Positions 1 to 5,399 of a stretch of DNA of 8,493 bases are shown here, piece after piece. The number at the start of each line of letters is the position of its first letter. The stretch's first letter is position 1. The notes under the pieces were generated by a model, which worked only from the letters and a program-made list of their open reading frames with translations, was not told the DNA's origin and made no database searches. The DNA comes from Chloroflexi bacterium RBG_13_46_14 (GTDB taxonomy: Bacteria > Chloroflexota > Dehalococcoidia > Dehalococcoidales > UBA2162), in NCBI GenBank assembly GCA_001796415.1, contig MGML01000108.1, forward strand, positions 1-8,493, read 5' to 3'. The position numbers and the translations under genes are program-made.

Positions 1-1
1 T

Positions 2-436
2 ATCGGGTACAGCCAGATCCCCCGCGAGAGACGGATGCTGATATTCGATAAAGATGCTAAGAAAGAAGACAGGGAAGCGGTGAGGGATGAACACCAGGCG
101 GAGAGTGTGATACTGGGAGGGAAGATTCTAAATGAACTGAACTATCCTGCCGATTTGATACCCGAAATCCTTGAGATAATTTCGCAACACGACACGAGAA
201 AAGGGTTCATCTCCAGGGAAGAAGGACTTGTCAGGGATGCCGACAAGCTGTGGAGATTTTCACCGGAGGGATTTAAAGCTGATGCGAATCGAAGCAAGTC
301 CGAACTGGAAGAACGCTGTAAACGACTGGAAAAAGACCTTGAAGATCCCGACTACATATACTCGGAATCGGCAAAGAAAATAGCGCGGCTGGAACTCGAA
401 GAACGCAAGAAACTCATAGATCGTGCAAAGGACTGA
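2..436 (+). CDS. HD-domain phosphohydrolase, C-terminal part (5'-truncated by window edge)
   Basis: The frame is open from base 2 with no stop, so the first ATG at 35 is very likely internal and the true start lies outside the window. The visible part matches the second half of an HD hydrolase domain. A helix with H-x-A-E-S leads to 'YPADLIPEILEIISQHD', which carries the late histidine-aspartate, and then to 'GLVRDADKLWRF', the conserved R-D-A-D-K-L stretch near the end of many HD domains that supplies a metal ligand. The first H and the HD dyad would be upstream. A charged, probably helical tail of about 50 residues rich in Glu, Lys and Arg follows. HD proteins of this small kind hydrolyse phosphate esters, often of nucleotides; the substrate cannot be read from this fragment. 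The next gene starts 6 nt after the stop, so the two are probably co-transcribed. Confidence 0.8.
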   Translation: MGYSQIPRERRMLIFDKDAKKEDREAVRDEHQAESVILGGKILNELNYPADLIPEILEIISQHDTRKGFISREEGLVRDADKLWRFSPEGFKADANRSKSELEERCKRLEKDLEDPDYIYSESAKKIARLELEERKKLIDRAKD

Positions 437-442
437 AGAGCC

Positions 443-946
443 ATGTCAAGCAAGATCGACAGAATATTCCGAAGTATTGAAGAGAACGCAGGTAATGATA
501 TCTATGAAACTATAAAAGGAAACTGCGGGGAAATGGACATCAAAAGAATAATGTCTGAACTGGAGAGAACCTGTGAAGAAGAACAGGTCGCTCGAATCAT
601 GCAGTCCTGCGGTCGGCAATGTATCCCTAAAAGTTATTTATCCCGCGCAATAGTTATTTATAAAGAATCGGCTGATATTGAAGATTTTCTCAGCAGGCTC
701 AATACGACGCGTATCGGTGGAGGACAACTACGTCTCAGAGATGAGAAAATAATCGGTATTTATGACAGGTGTTACTGCGGTCTTGTGAATAAGGTGAAAG
801 GATTATCACCTCTTTATTGTTATTGCTCCGCGGGATGGTATGAACAATTGTTTTCTTCTGTCTTTAACAAGCCGGTAGAAGTAGAGAAGATAGCGACAAT
901 TCCGGATGGCGCTGATCACTGCGAATTTGAGATCAATTATCAATGA
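443..946 (+). CDS. Cysteine-rich protein of unknown function (167 aa)
   Basis: This is a complete frame starting at ATG 443, 6 nt after the HD gene, with a weak GAAGAG ribosome site; translational coupling is likely. I do not recognise it with certainty. It has nine cysteines, at residues 28, 44, 56, 60, 110, 112, 126, 128 and 160. They include a CxxxC (56-60) and two CxC pairs (110-112 in 'RCYCG', 126-128 in 'YCYCSAGW'), an arrangement that could bind a metal or an iron-sulfur centre. The last 40 residues, with 'W..QLF..VF..PVEV', then a Gly-Ala-Asp-His-Cys turn and an F-x-I strand, resemble the C-terminal ends of V4R-type or aminothiazoline-carboxylate-hydrolase-like small-molecule domains and of uncharacterised Cys-rich families such as DUF6144. 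That likeness is from memory only. There is no signal peptide or membrane segment, so it is probably cytoplasmic. The real-gene call is firm; the function is open. Confidence 0.8.
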   Translation: MSSKIDRIFRSIEENAGNDIYETIKGNCGEMDIKRIMSELERTCEEEQVARIMQSCGRQCIPKSYLSRAIVIYKESADIEDFLSRLNTTRIGGGQLRLRDEKIIGIYDRCYCGLVNKVKGLSPLYCYCSAGWYEQLFSSVFNKPVEVEKIATIPDGADHCEFEINYQ

Positions 947-949
947 AAA

Positions 950-1282
950 CTAAGAGTTGAATATAGTTCCTGCTATTCTACATTTCTGGATCCTGGATCG
1001 AGTCCAGGATGACAGTGAGGGTATCAAATCGATTAACGACTCGATAATGGCGGCATGAAATTCATTCATGTCTTTAGGTATCAAGGGTCGCAGCGTAACT
1101 TTCCCATCAGTTATTTTTAGTTTACCATCGTATTTAACTTTAATACTCCTGTATGAATCATATACCTTGATGTGAGTATAGATATTGTTATTGCTTCCAC
1201 GCCTGTCCCTTAAGTAGACGTTAAGGAGTTGGTGGGTGCTTCTTTCTCTTCTTCCATCCCAGAGACTTGAGGAAATCACCAA
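950..1282 (-). CDS. Doubtful open frame downstream of the regulator (110 codons); possible gene remnant
   Basis: On the minus strand an open frame runs from a TTG at 1282 to a TAG at 950. It overlaps the end of the winged-helix gene by 62 nt in another frame and has no convincing ribosome site. The middle part (about residues 30-90, mixed strand-like stretches such as 'IKVKYDGKLKITDGKV' and an acidic amphipathic helix) has gene-like composition. The last ~20 codons lie in the palindromic repeat at 991-1009, which has probably replaced or extended an original C-terminus. I do not recognise a family. It could be a decayed small gene, a translationally coupled partner of the regulator, or chance. 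The ordinary-looking end of the regulator argues against a frameshifted extension of it. Confidence 0.3.
   Translation of the reverse strand: MVISSSLWDGRRERSTHQLLNVYLRDRRGSNNNIYTHIKVYDSYRSIKVKYDGKLKITDGKVTLRPLIPKDMNEFHAAIIESLIDLIPSLSSWTRSRIQKCRIAGTIFNS
991..1009. repeat. Palindromic repeat element (7-bp arms, 5-nt loop)
   Basis: TCCTGGA (991-997), loop TCGAG, then TCCAGGA (1003-1009) form a perfect 7-bp inverted repeat. It is followed by TGACAG and preceded by a partial copy, CTGGA, at 986-990. Similar 'CCTGGATC-GAGTCCAGGATGACAG' sequences are a familiar kind of dispersed intergenic repeat in several bacterial genomes. Here it lies between a plus-strand gene ending at 946 and minus-strand genes, where a hairpin could also limit read-through in both directions. 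Only one copy is in this window, so repetition is inferred. Confidence 0.6.
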
Positions 1283-1523
1283 TGGCTATTTCCCGATTAG
1301 TTTCGTGACGGAGCGGCAAGTCAGGGTTTATATCATATTTGACACCTCTGCCTTCCCTTGTCTTCGAAATATATCCAGCATCATGCAAATCGGCGATAAA
1401 CCTGCGTACCGCTCTCTCGGTGACACCTATGGTTGCAGAAATTTCCCGTGCGGTGATTCGGGGGTGTTTGGCAAGGAGACTAAGGACCAGAGCGTGATAG
1501 GTGAGAAACATCCATTCTGGCAT
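1221..1523 (-). CDS. Small winged helix-turn-helix transcriptional regulator
   Basis: This is a 100-residue, almost single-domain DNA-binding protein. After a short N-terminal helix ('HALVLSLLAKHP') comes a helix-turn-helix at about residues 22-49. 'ITAREISATIGVTERAVRRF' covers the support and recognition helices, and it continues into 'IADLHDAGYI'. A beta-wing follows ('SKTREGRGVKYDI'), then a Pro-Leu-Arg-His segment and a short basic tail ending in K-K-R-K-K. This layout is typical of MarR/ArsR-like stand-alone wHTH proteins of about 95-110 residues, so the gene looks complete. I chose ATG 1523 over the in-frame ATG at 1553 because AGGAG lies 10 nt upstream of it, inside the longer frame; the longer form would add ten residues. 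It is transcribed away from the 1571-1610 promoter-like site, the usual position for a regulator that controls a divergent unit and itself. The ligand and targets are unknown. Confidence 0.8.
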   Translation of the reverse strand: MPEWMFLTYHALVLSLLAKHPRITAREISATIGVTERAVRRFIADLHDAGYISKTREGRGVKYDINPDLPLRHETNREIAIGDFLKSLGWKKRKKHPPTP

Positions 1524-1570
1524 GATATTAACACTCCTGTAAAATTTTTTCATAGTATCTGAAAATTCTA

Positions 1571-1610
1571 TTGACTTGCATACCTGATAGTGATAGAGTA
1601 ATCATGATTA
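1571..1610 (+). promoter_or_regulatory. Promoter-like site with overlapping palindromic operator candidate
   Basis: TTGACT (1571-1576, five of six consensus bases), a 17-nt spacer and TAGAGT (1594-1599, four of six) form a plausible sigma-70-type promoter reading rightward. The spacer contains a tandem TGATAG-TGATAG. A perfect 12-base palindrome, TAATCATGATTA (1599-1610), sits at the expected transcription start. Overlap of promoter and dyad, about 50-80 bases upstream of the divergent wHTH gene, is the expected layout for repressor binding. Promoter activity and the identity of the binding protein are inferred. Confidence 0.5.
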
Positions 1611-1864
1611 GTATATCATTATTTATAATTCATGTTTCATAATGCAATAATGTGGGTTATTTATATCATAGATTCGAAGTTAGTACAACCCTCAGATTAA
1701 ACAGTTGCTGGTCGAAAATAATAAATGAAGACAAGATAAAGTAAATTTCTATTATTAAGAAGAAAAACAGACGTTTGTAGCATGGCAATAGAGGTCATCC
1801 CGTCGAAAAAAAATAAGAGTCTGCTTAAGCATTTGGTATAAGAGTTTAAAGGAGGTGAGCTTAA
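1611..1864 (+). other. Long AT-rich leader or intergenic region before the micro-peptide gene
   Basis: This stretch is AT-rich and I see no credible gene on either strand. It includes a TATAAT box (1624-1629) without a usable -35, two copies of TAAGAGT (1814-1820 and 1839-1845), and a perfect palindrome TGCTTAAGCA (1822-1831). Short complements flank the ribosome site of the next gene: TTTAA at 1845-1849 and TTAAA at 1861-1865, with the AGGAGG core in the loop. TTAAGC (1825-1830) can alternatively pair with GCTTAA (1859-1864). These could modulate translation, but the stems are short and AT-rich. If the 1571 promoter is used, this is a 5' leader of about 260 nt. Confidence 0.4.
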
Positions 1865-1972
1865 ATGGTATCGAAACCGGGAAAGACATCAAAGCCAGGC
1901 GCTAGCCCAGCCAAACCGGGAAGCGGACCGGCCAAACCGGGAAGCAAACCAGGTCAGCCGATCAAGAAGTAG
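1865..1972 (+). CDS. Micro-protein of 35 aa with Lys-Pro-Gly repeats
   Basis: The ATG at 1865 follows a near-perfect ribosome binding site (AAAGGAGGTGA, 1848-1858), and the frame closes at TAG 1970-1972. The product has 8 Lys, 8 Pro, 6 Gly, 5 Ser and 3 Ala, and no acidic, aromatic or cysteine residue, so it is strongly basic (about +8) and almost certainly unstructured. KPG occurs five times. A 7-residue unit, PAKPGS plus one leading residue, is repeated in tandem (residues 14-20 and 21-27), matching a near-identical 21-nt DNA repeat at 1904-1924 and 1925-1945. A GC-rich hairpin follows 34 nt after the stop. The ribosome site, in-frame repeat and downstream hairpin make it a likely real gene. 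I know no family for it. Binding to nucleic acid or to an acidic surface is a guess from charge alone. There is no signal peptide or membrane segment. Confidence 0.6.
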   Translation: MVSKPGKTSKPGASPAKPGSGPAKPGSKPGQPIKK

Positions 1973-2006
1973 ATTATTCGCAGACCCCTGAGATTTTCCA
2001 TGCTTA

Positions 2007-2048
2007 GGCGGGAGAGTTACACCTCAAAGGTAGAGTGACACTCCCGCC
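2007..2048 (+). terminator. Strong GC hairpin after the micro-peptide gene, terminator-like
   Basis: GGCGGGAG (2007-2014) pairs with CTCCCGCC (2041-2048). After an A-A mismatch, GTTAC pairs with GTGAC (one wobble), and after a three-base bulge ACCT pairs with AGGT around a CAA loop. The stem is strong, but ATTTCG rather than a T-run follows, so it may be a weak or factor-assisted terminator, an mRNA-stabilising 3' stem, or part of a small RNA. A second short hairpin, ATTTC-GTAT-GAAAT (2049-2062), is adjacent. Confidence 0.55.
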
Positions 2049-2062
2049 ATTTCGTATGAAAT

Positions 2063-2278
2063 CTTAGTAAGGATAAACTAACCTGTTACCCTATGTAAGC
2101 ACTTAAGTGAAGGAGTTTGAATACAGGGAAGCATATTTGATATACCGTGTTTACAGTTATGTTTTATGAGATACCAGTTTTACTTTCATTATTCGGAGTT
2201 GAGTGGTATGAACTTACTACAATAAGCCGAGATTATCCCGAGTATAGTTTGTTACGTTAATATCCAGCGAGGTGAGTT
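2063..2278 (+). other. Intergenic region upstream of ftsZ
   Basis: No gene is seen here. It must hold the ftsZ promoter, but no site is convincing. TTGAAT (2117-2122) with TATACC (2141-2146) at 18-nt spacing is the best pair, and TACAAT (2218-2223) is a -10-like box without a -35. A perfect palindrome, CACTTAAGTG, lies at 2100-2109. A 6-bp inverted repeat (ATACCA 2171-2176, TGGTAT 2204-2209) could form a stem in the leader or act as a binding site. Confidence 0.35.
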
Positions 2279-3421
2279 ATGTCGAAAACAAGTTATGTTC
2301 CCAGTCCGGCAAAGATAAAAGTCATTGGTCTTGGTGGCGCGGGCTGTAATGCGGTGACCCACATGGTTCGGGAGCAAATCAAGGGTATCGAGTTTATTGC
2401 CATGAATACTGATACCCAGCACCTGGAAATTACAGAAGCGGCGTCACGTATTCAGCTTGGTGAACGCACCTCCCGCGGTCTCGGTGTCGGTGGAGACCAT
2501 CTTTTAGGTCAACAGGCAGCTGAAGAGAGTCGCCATGAAATTGTTCAAGCTGTTGCTGGAGCGGACATGGTATTTATTACTGCTGGGATGGGAGGAGGAA
2601 CAGGCACCGGATCGGCAGCAATAGTTGCTGAAATTACCAAGCAGAGTGGTGCGTTAACTATTGGTGTTGTTACTAGGCCTTTCAGCTTTGAGGGAGTTCA
2701 TCGCAATAAGGTGGCAAATGAGGGAATCATGAACCTTATGAATAAAGTGGATACTTTAATCATTATCCCTAACGACCGCTTGCTGAAGCTCTGCGATAAG
2801 AAAACGAGTATCGATTACGCCTTCAAATTAGCTGATGAGGTTCTCTTTCAAGGGGTACAGGCTATTGCCGAGGTGATTACCGTGCCCGGGTTGATAAACC
2901 TTGATTTTGCTGATGTTCGGGCAATTATGAAGGACGCAGGGCCAGCATGGATGTCCATCGGCCATGGTTCCGGACAGCACCGCGCTATAGATGCGGCTAG
3001 ACAAGCTTTGGCCAGTCCATTATTGGATGTTTCCGTCGAAGGAGCAAAAGGAGTTTTATTCAATATCGCAGGTAGTGATCTCACTTTGTTCGAAGTAAAT
3101 AATGCAGCAGAAGTTATCCGGGAAATTGTTCATCCACAGGCTAACGTGATATTCGGAGTTGTGCTTGATTCTAATATGGGGGACGAAGTCCGTCTGACCT
3201 TGATCGCCACAGGTTTTACCTCTGTGGAGGCAATGACTGGTTCAGACCATGCAAAGGAACTGGAACAATTTCTTAAGAGTTCACAAACCGATGATGAACT
3301 TGACGTTCCCTCCTTCTTGCGGCATGAAGCTCTCTCAAGGCAAAAACCTAACACCAGTCGGTCCGATATACGACAAGATGAGTTAAAGTTTACTCAGAAG
3401 CAAAAAAATGATCACGAATAA
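2279..3421 (+). CDS. ftsZ: Cell division protein FtsZ
   Basis: FtsZ is the tubulin-like GTPase that polymerises at mid-cell into the Z-ring and recruits the division machinery. At 380 residues it has normal length. The nucleotide-binding N-terminal half shows [10 protein letters not shown] (17-26), NTD (43-45) and the tubulin signature GGGTGTG (105-111). The T7 synergy loop, NLDFAD (207-212), carries both catalytic aspartates, D209 and D212, which insert into the next subunit to trigger GTP hydrolysis. The C-terminal partner-binding peptide is recognisable as LDVPSFLRH (341-349), but it is not at the end: a further 31 polar, basic residues follow, and the linker before it is short. The start at ATG 2279 has GAGGTGA 4 nt upstream. 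The last 14 nt overlap rlmN, implying coupled translation. No ftsA, ftsQ or mur gene is adjacent, so this copy lies outside a dcw cluster as far as the window shows. Confidence 0.97.
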   Translation: MSKTSYVPSPAKIKVIGLGGAGCNAVTHMVREQIKGIEFIAMNTDTQHLEITEAASRIQLGERTSRGLGVGGDHLLGQQAAEESRHEIVQAVAGADMVFITAGMGGGTGTGSAAIVAEITKQSGALTIGVVTRPFSFEGVHRNKVANEGIMNLMNKVDTLIIIPNDRLLKLCDKKTSIDYAFKLADEVLFQGVQAIAEVITVPGLINLDFADVRAIMKDAGPAWMSIGHGSGQHRAIDAARQALASPLLDVSVEGAKGVLFNIAGSDLTLFEVNNAAEVIREIVHPQANVIFGVVLDSNMGDEVRLTLIATGFTSVEAMTGSDHAKELEQFLKSSQTDDELDVPSFLRHEALSRQKPNTSRSDIRQDELKFTQKQKNDHE

Positions 3422-4451
3422 TGTACTTTTAGGATTAAATACCAGTGAACTTCACAGGCTCATACTGGAAGAAGGTGAATTTCCCTATCGTAGCAGCCAG
3501 CTCGCCGAATGGCTTTATAGACATGGGGCTCGAACGTTCGATGATATGTCCAGCCTCCCTGCCATATTGTTAGCAAGACTTGCCCAGAAGTACAAGATTG
3601 GCAGGTCGAAGATTGCCGCTATGAAGCAGAGTAGAGATGGTTCCATTAAGCTGCTGCTCGAGATGAGTGACGGGACGAAGATAGAAACCGTGGGTTTGCC
3701 CTACGCCGACCGCTTCAGCTGCTGCCTGTCAACACAGGTAGGCTGCCCTACAGGCTGTATTTTTTGCGCTTCTGGTCAGGATGGACTCATTCGTAATCTT
3801 GAACCGGGGGAAATTGTTGAGCAGGTGCTGACAGTGAACGAAATGGTCGAATCAGGCGTAATTCACGTCAGCAGTCATAAGTCCAGGATTGACCATGTAG
3901 TCTTTATGGGTACGGGTGAACCGCTGCTGAACTATGAGTCGACCATTAAGGCGGTGAGACTCATGAACAGTGAAATGAGAATAGGTGCCAGGAATATTAC
4001 CGTCAGCACTATTGGCATTGTCCCTGGAATACTCAAGCTGGCCAAAGAAAAATTACAGATTACACTTGCCGTTTCACTCCACGCTCCAAATGATAAACTA
4101 CGAAAGAGACTAATACCTGGTATGACCAGGTGGAGTATTAACGAAATTATGGATGCCAGCAGCGATTACATTCAACAAACAGGAAGACGGGTTACTTTCG
4201 AATACTGTATGCTTGATAAAATAAATGACGGAGTCGCAGAAGCCAGAGAGCTGGCAAAGATACTTAGAAGCATGAACTGCCACCTAAACCTGATTCGATA
4301 TAACCCGGTTTCAAATCTTCCCTTTCGTATCTCTGCTCGGACACGTGAAAAAATATTCCGTGAAATTCTGAATAGCGCTGGTATTCAGGTTACGCAGAGA
4401 CTTCAACGTGGAGTCGATATTGACGCAGCCTGTGGACAACTCCGTCAGTAA
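3408..4451 (+). CDS. rlmN: Dual-specificity RNA methyltransferase RlmN (23S rRNA A2503 / tRNA A37 C2-methylation)
   Basis: This radical-SAM enzyme methylates C2 of an adenosine in the peptidyl-transferase centre of 23S rRNA and of A37 in some tRNAs. The 347 residues are a full-length family member. An N-terminal helical RNA-binding part (about 1-95) leads to E93 in 'IETVGLP', the conserved acid. The cluster motif C-x3-C-x2-C is at C113, C117 and C120 ('GCPTGCIFC'), binding the 4Fe-4S cluster and SAM. The family's two catalytic cysteines are both present: C106, seven residues before the cluster motif, and C342 near the C-terminus in 'DIDAACGQL'. GTGEPLLNY (168-176) is the SAM-binding loop. Two-cysteine chemistry and the absence of a Cfr-type pattern in what I can read favour RlmN over the resistance enzyme Cfr. 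The start overlaps the ftsZ stop by 14 nt with only a weak ribosome site, so it probably depends on ftsZ translation. Confidence 0.95.
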   Translation: MITNNVLLGLNTSELHRLILEEGEFPYRSSQLAEWLYRHGARTFDDMSSLPAILLARLAQKYKIGRSKIAAMKQSRDGSIKLLLEMSDGTKIETVGLPYADRFSCCLSTQVGCPTGCIFCASGQDGLIRNLEPGEIVEQVLTVNEMVESGVIHVSSHKSRIDHVVFMGTGEPLLNYESTIKAVRLMNSEMRIGARNITVSTIGIVPGILKLAKEKLQITLAVSLHAPNDKLRKRLIPGMTRWSINEIMDASSDYIQQTGRRVTFEYCMLDKINDGVAEARELAKILRSMNCHLNLIRYNPVSNLPFRISARTREKIFREILNSAGIQVTQRLQRGVDIDAACGQLRQ

Positions 4452-4819
4452 ATGGATCGCCGCAGTTTACTCCAGAGATAAGGTGAAACATTTTATACTC
4501 GATCCGGATATTTATACAAAAGTATACCGAAGTAGACTTGAGATGTTTATTGCATATCTCGTTCGACTCTGCTTGACTCGCCGTATACAATAGTGCCAGA
4601 ACGTGTTGCATACTAACTCAAAGATTTCATATTTTTCTATCAAAACTTTCCTCACATGCTGCCTGACCCAGATGCTTCAGCCAGGAGTAACTCAAAGTTA
4701 GTTTCATAAGTTCCGGCTGAATAGAGTAAAGGATAGGGGAAACTCTGGCAACTGAAAGCAAAAATGATGAATCTGTTCTTTCATGTATAATAAAACTCAA
4801 CTGAAGCAGGAGAGAAAAA
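4452..4819 (+). other. Non-coding stretch with several stem-loops between rlmN and the acetyltransferase
   Basis: No credible gene is present; short open frames on both strands lack ribosome sites and protein-like composition. Visible structures include TATAC-AAAA-GTATA (4513-4526) and a larger stem: TTCAGCC (4676-4682) with GGCTGAA (4715-4721), continued inward by GG/CC and AACT/AGTT. A following AGAGT/ACTCT hairpin spans 4723-4746. A ten-base direct repeat, TAACTCAAAG, occurs at 4614-4623 and 4688-4697, each followed within a few bases by TTTCATA. No T-rich intrinsic terminator for rlmN is evident. I recognise no known riboswitch. Confidence 0.4.
4786..4791 (+). promoter_or_regulatory. -10 box for the acetyltransferase gene
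   Basis: A perfect TATAAT, preceded directly by TG, lies 28 nt upstream of the start codon. The matching -35 region (about 4763-4768, AATGAT) is poor, so the promoter may be weak or activator-dependent. Transcription would begin near 4798, giving a leader of about 20 nt containing the AGGAGA ribosome site. Confidence 0.5.
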
Positions 4820-5302
4820 ATGAACATTAAGTATTCTGTAACAGACGAAGAAGGAATCGATATTGTTGCATCTTTATGGGAGAAACTTAATGAACATCAT
4901 GGTGGTATATCCCGTCACTTCAGCTTCGATTATCCAGATCGAAATTGGATTAATAGAAAGAATGAACTGCTTCATGATGCTGATGGCGGTCAGTTACGCA
5001 TCGATCTTGCCAGAGATACCGACAACGGAGTATTGGTGGGATATTGTATAAGCAGTATCAAGCGAGACGGTCTGGGCGAGATAGACTCAATATTTATCGA
5101 GTCGGACTATCGCCGTCACGGGATTGGGGATAATCTGATTAATAGTGCCCTGGAATGGCTGAAGGGGAGAGCAGTAAAGAAGATAATCGTTCAGGTGCTG
5201 GTTGGTAATGAAGAAGCCCATCCTTTTTATACCAGGCTCGGTTTTTTACCCAGAACCATGCTCATGATGCGAATTAATGAAAATAATACCTCCGGGTCTT
5301 GA
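4820..5302 (+). CDS. GNAT-family N-acetyltransferase
   Basis: This 160-residue protein has the GNAT fold pattern throughout. 'GVLVGYCISSIKRDGLGEIDSIFIESDYRRHGIGDNLI' is, in order, strand 3, strand 4 and the acetyl-CoA pyrophosphate loop R-R-H-G-I-G at about residues 98-103 (the Q/R-x-x-G-x-G/A signature). 'KKIIVQVLVGNEEAHPFYTRLGFLPR' is strand 5, the motif-B helix with the conserved N and Y, and the GF strand. Such enzymes transfer an acetyl group from acetyl-CoA to an amine on a small molecule, peptide or protein; nothing here fixes the acceptor. The N-terminal acceptor-site region (E-H-H and several Asp and Arg) is not of a type I can name. ATG 4820 follows AGGAGA by 6 nt. The gene has its own -10 box and terminator, so it is probably monocistronic and cytoplasmic. 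Confidence 0.9.
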   Translation: MNIKYSVTDEEGIDIVASLWEKLNEHHGGISRHFSFDYPDRNWINRKNELLHDADGGQLRIDLARDTDNGVLVGYCISSIKRDGLGEIDSIFIESDYRRHGIGDNLINSALEWLKGRAVKKIIVQVLVGNEEAHPFYTRLGFLPRTMLMMRINENNTSGS

Positions 5303-5307
5303 CTGGA

Positions 5308-5323
5308 ATCATCACGTGATGAT
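5308..5323. repeat. Perfect 16-base palindrome
   Basis: ATCATCACGTGATGAT is identical to its reverse complement and begins 6 nt after the acetyltransferase stop codon. It could be a protein-binding dyad or extrude as a stem in the 3' untranslated region. It lies just before an intrinsic terminator and upstream of the 5S gene, so either unit could be its target. Confidence 0.6.
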
Positions 5324-5338
5324 ACACTGTCTATGTTG

Positions 5339-5371
5339 AGGAACCGTTATTCCGCTCGAGTGGTTCCTTTT
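5339..5371 (+). terminator. Intrinsic terminator of the acetyltransferase gene
   Basis: AGGAACC (5339-5345) pairs with GGTTCCT (5362-5368) across a 16-nt loop, and the stem runs into TTTT (5368-5371). The 7-bp stem followed by a short T-run ends the acetyltransferase unit about 30 nt before the 5S gene, which implies that the 5S gene has its own promoter. Confidence 0.65.
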
Positions 5372-5399
5372 CGTATGTTAGTCGTAAATTGGTAATAGT

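Noticed and set aside
1236..1562. Plus-strand open frame of 108 codons opposite the wHTH regulator
   Set aside because: The minus strand encodes a clear winged-helix domain over the same bases; the plus-strand product shows no domain and its start lacks a ribosome site.
1571..1600. Likeness of the spacer to tet operators and to the lambda PR promoter (GTGATAGAG, TTGACT plus TACCT)
   Set aside because: The dyad across this part is only about half matched, and there is no tetR-type or phage repressor gene here; the likeness looks like chance AT-rich operator composition.
1904..1945. Tandem 21-nt repeat considered as a CRISPR or minisatellite
   Set aside because: There are only two units with no spacers, and the repeat is in frame inside a short gene, so it is an internal peptide repeat.
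1973..2278. Firm promoter call for ftsZ
   Set aside because: Several partial matches exist, but none combines good -35 and -10 boxes with normal spacing, so none was called.
3408..4451. Possibility that the radical-SAM methylase is the resistance enzyme Cfr
   Set aside because: The coupling to ftsZ, the full-length N-terminal region and the C106/C342 and GTGEPLLNY pattern fit a housekeeping RlmN; nothing suggests a mobile resistance gene.
4390..4827. Several 60-75-codon frames on both strands around the rlmN 3' end and the following gap
   Set aside because: No ribosome sites and no protein-like pattern, and they overlap rlmN or the acetyltransferase start.
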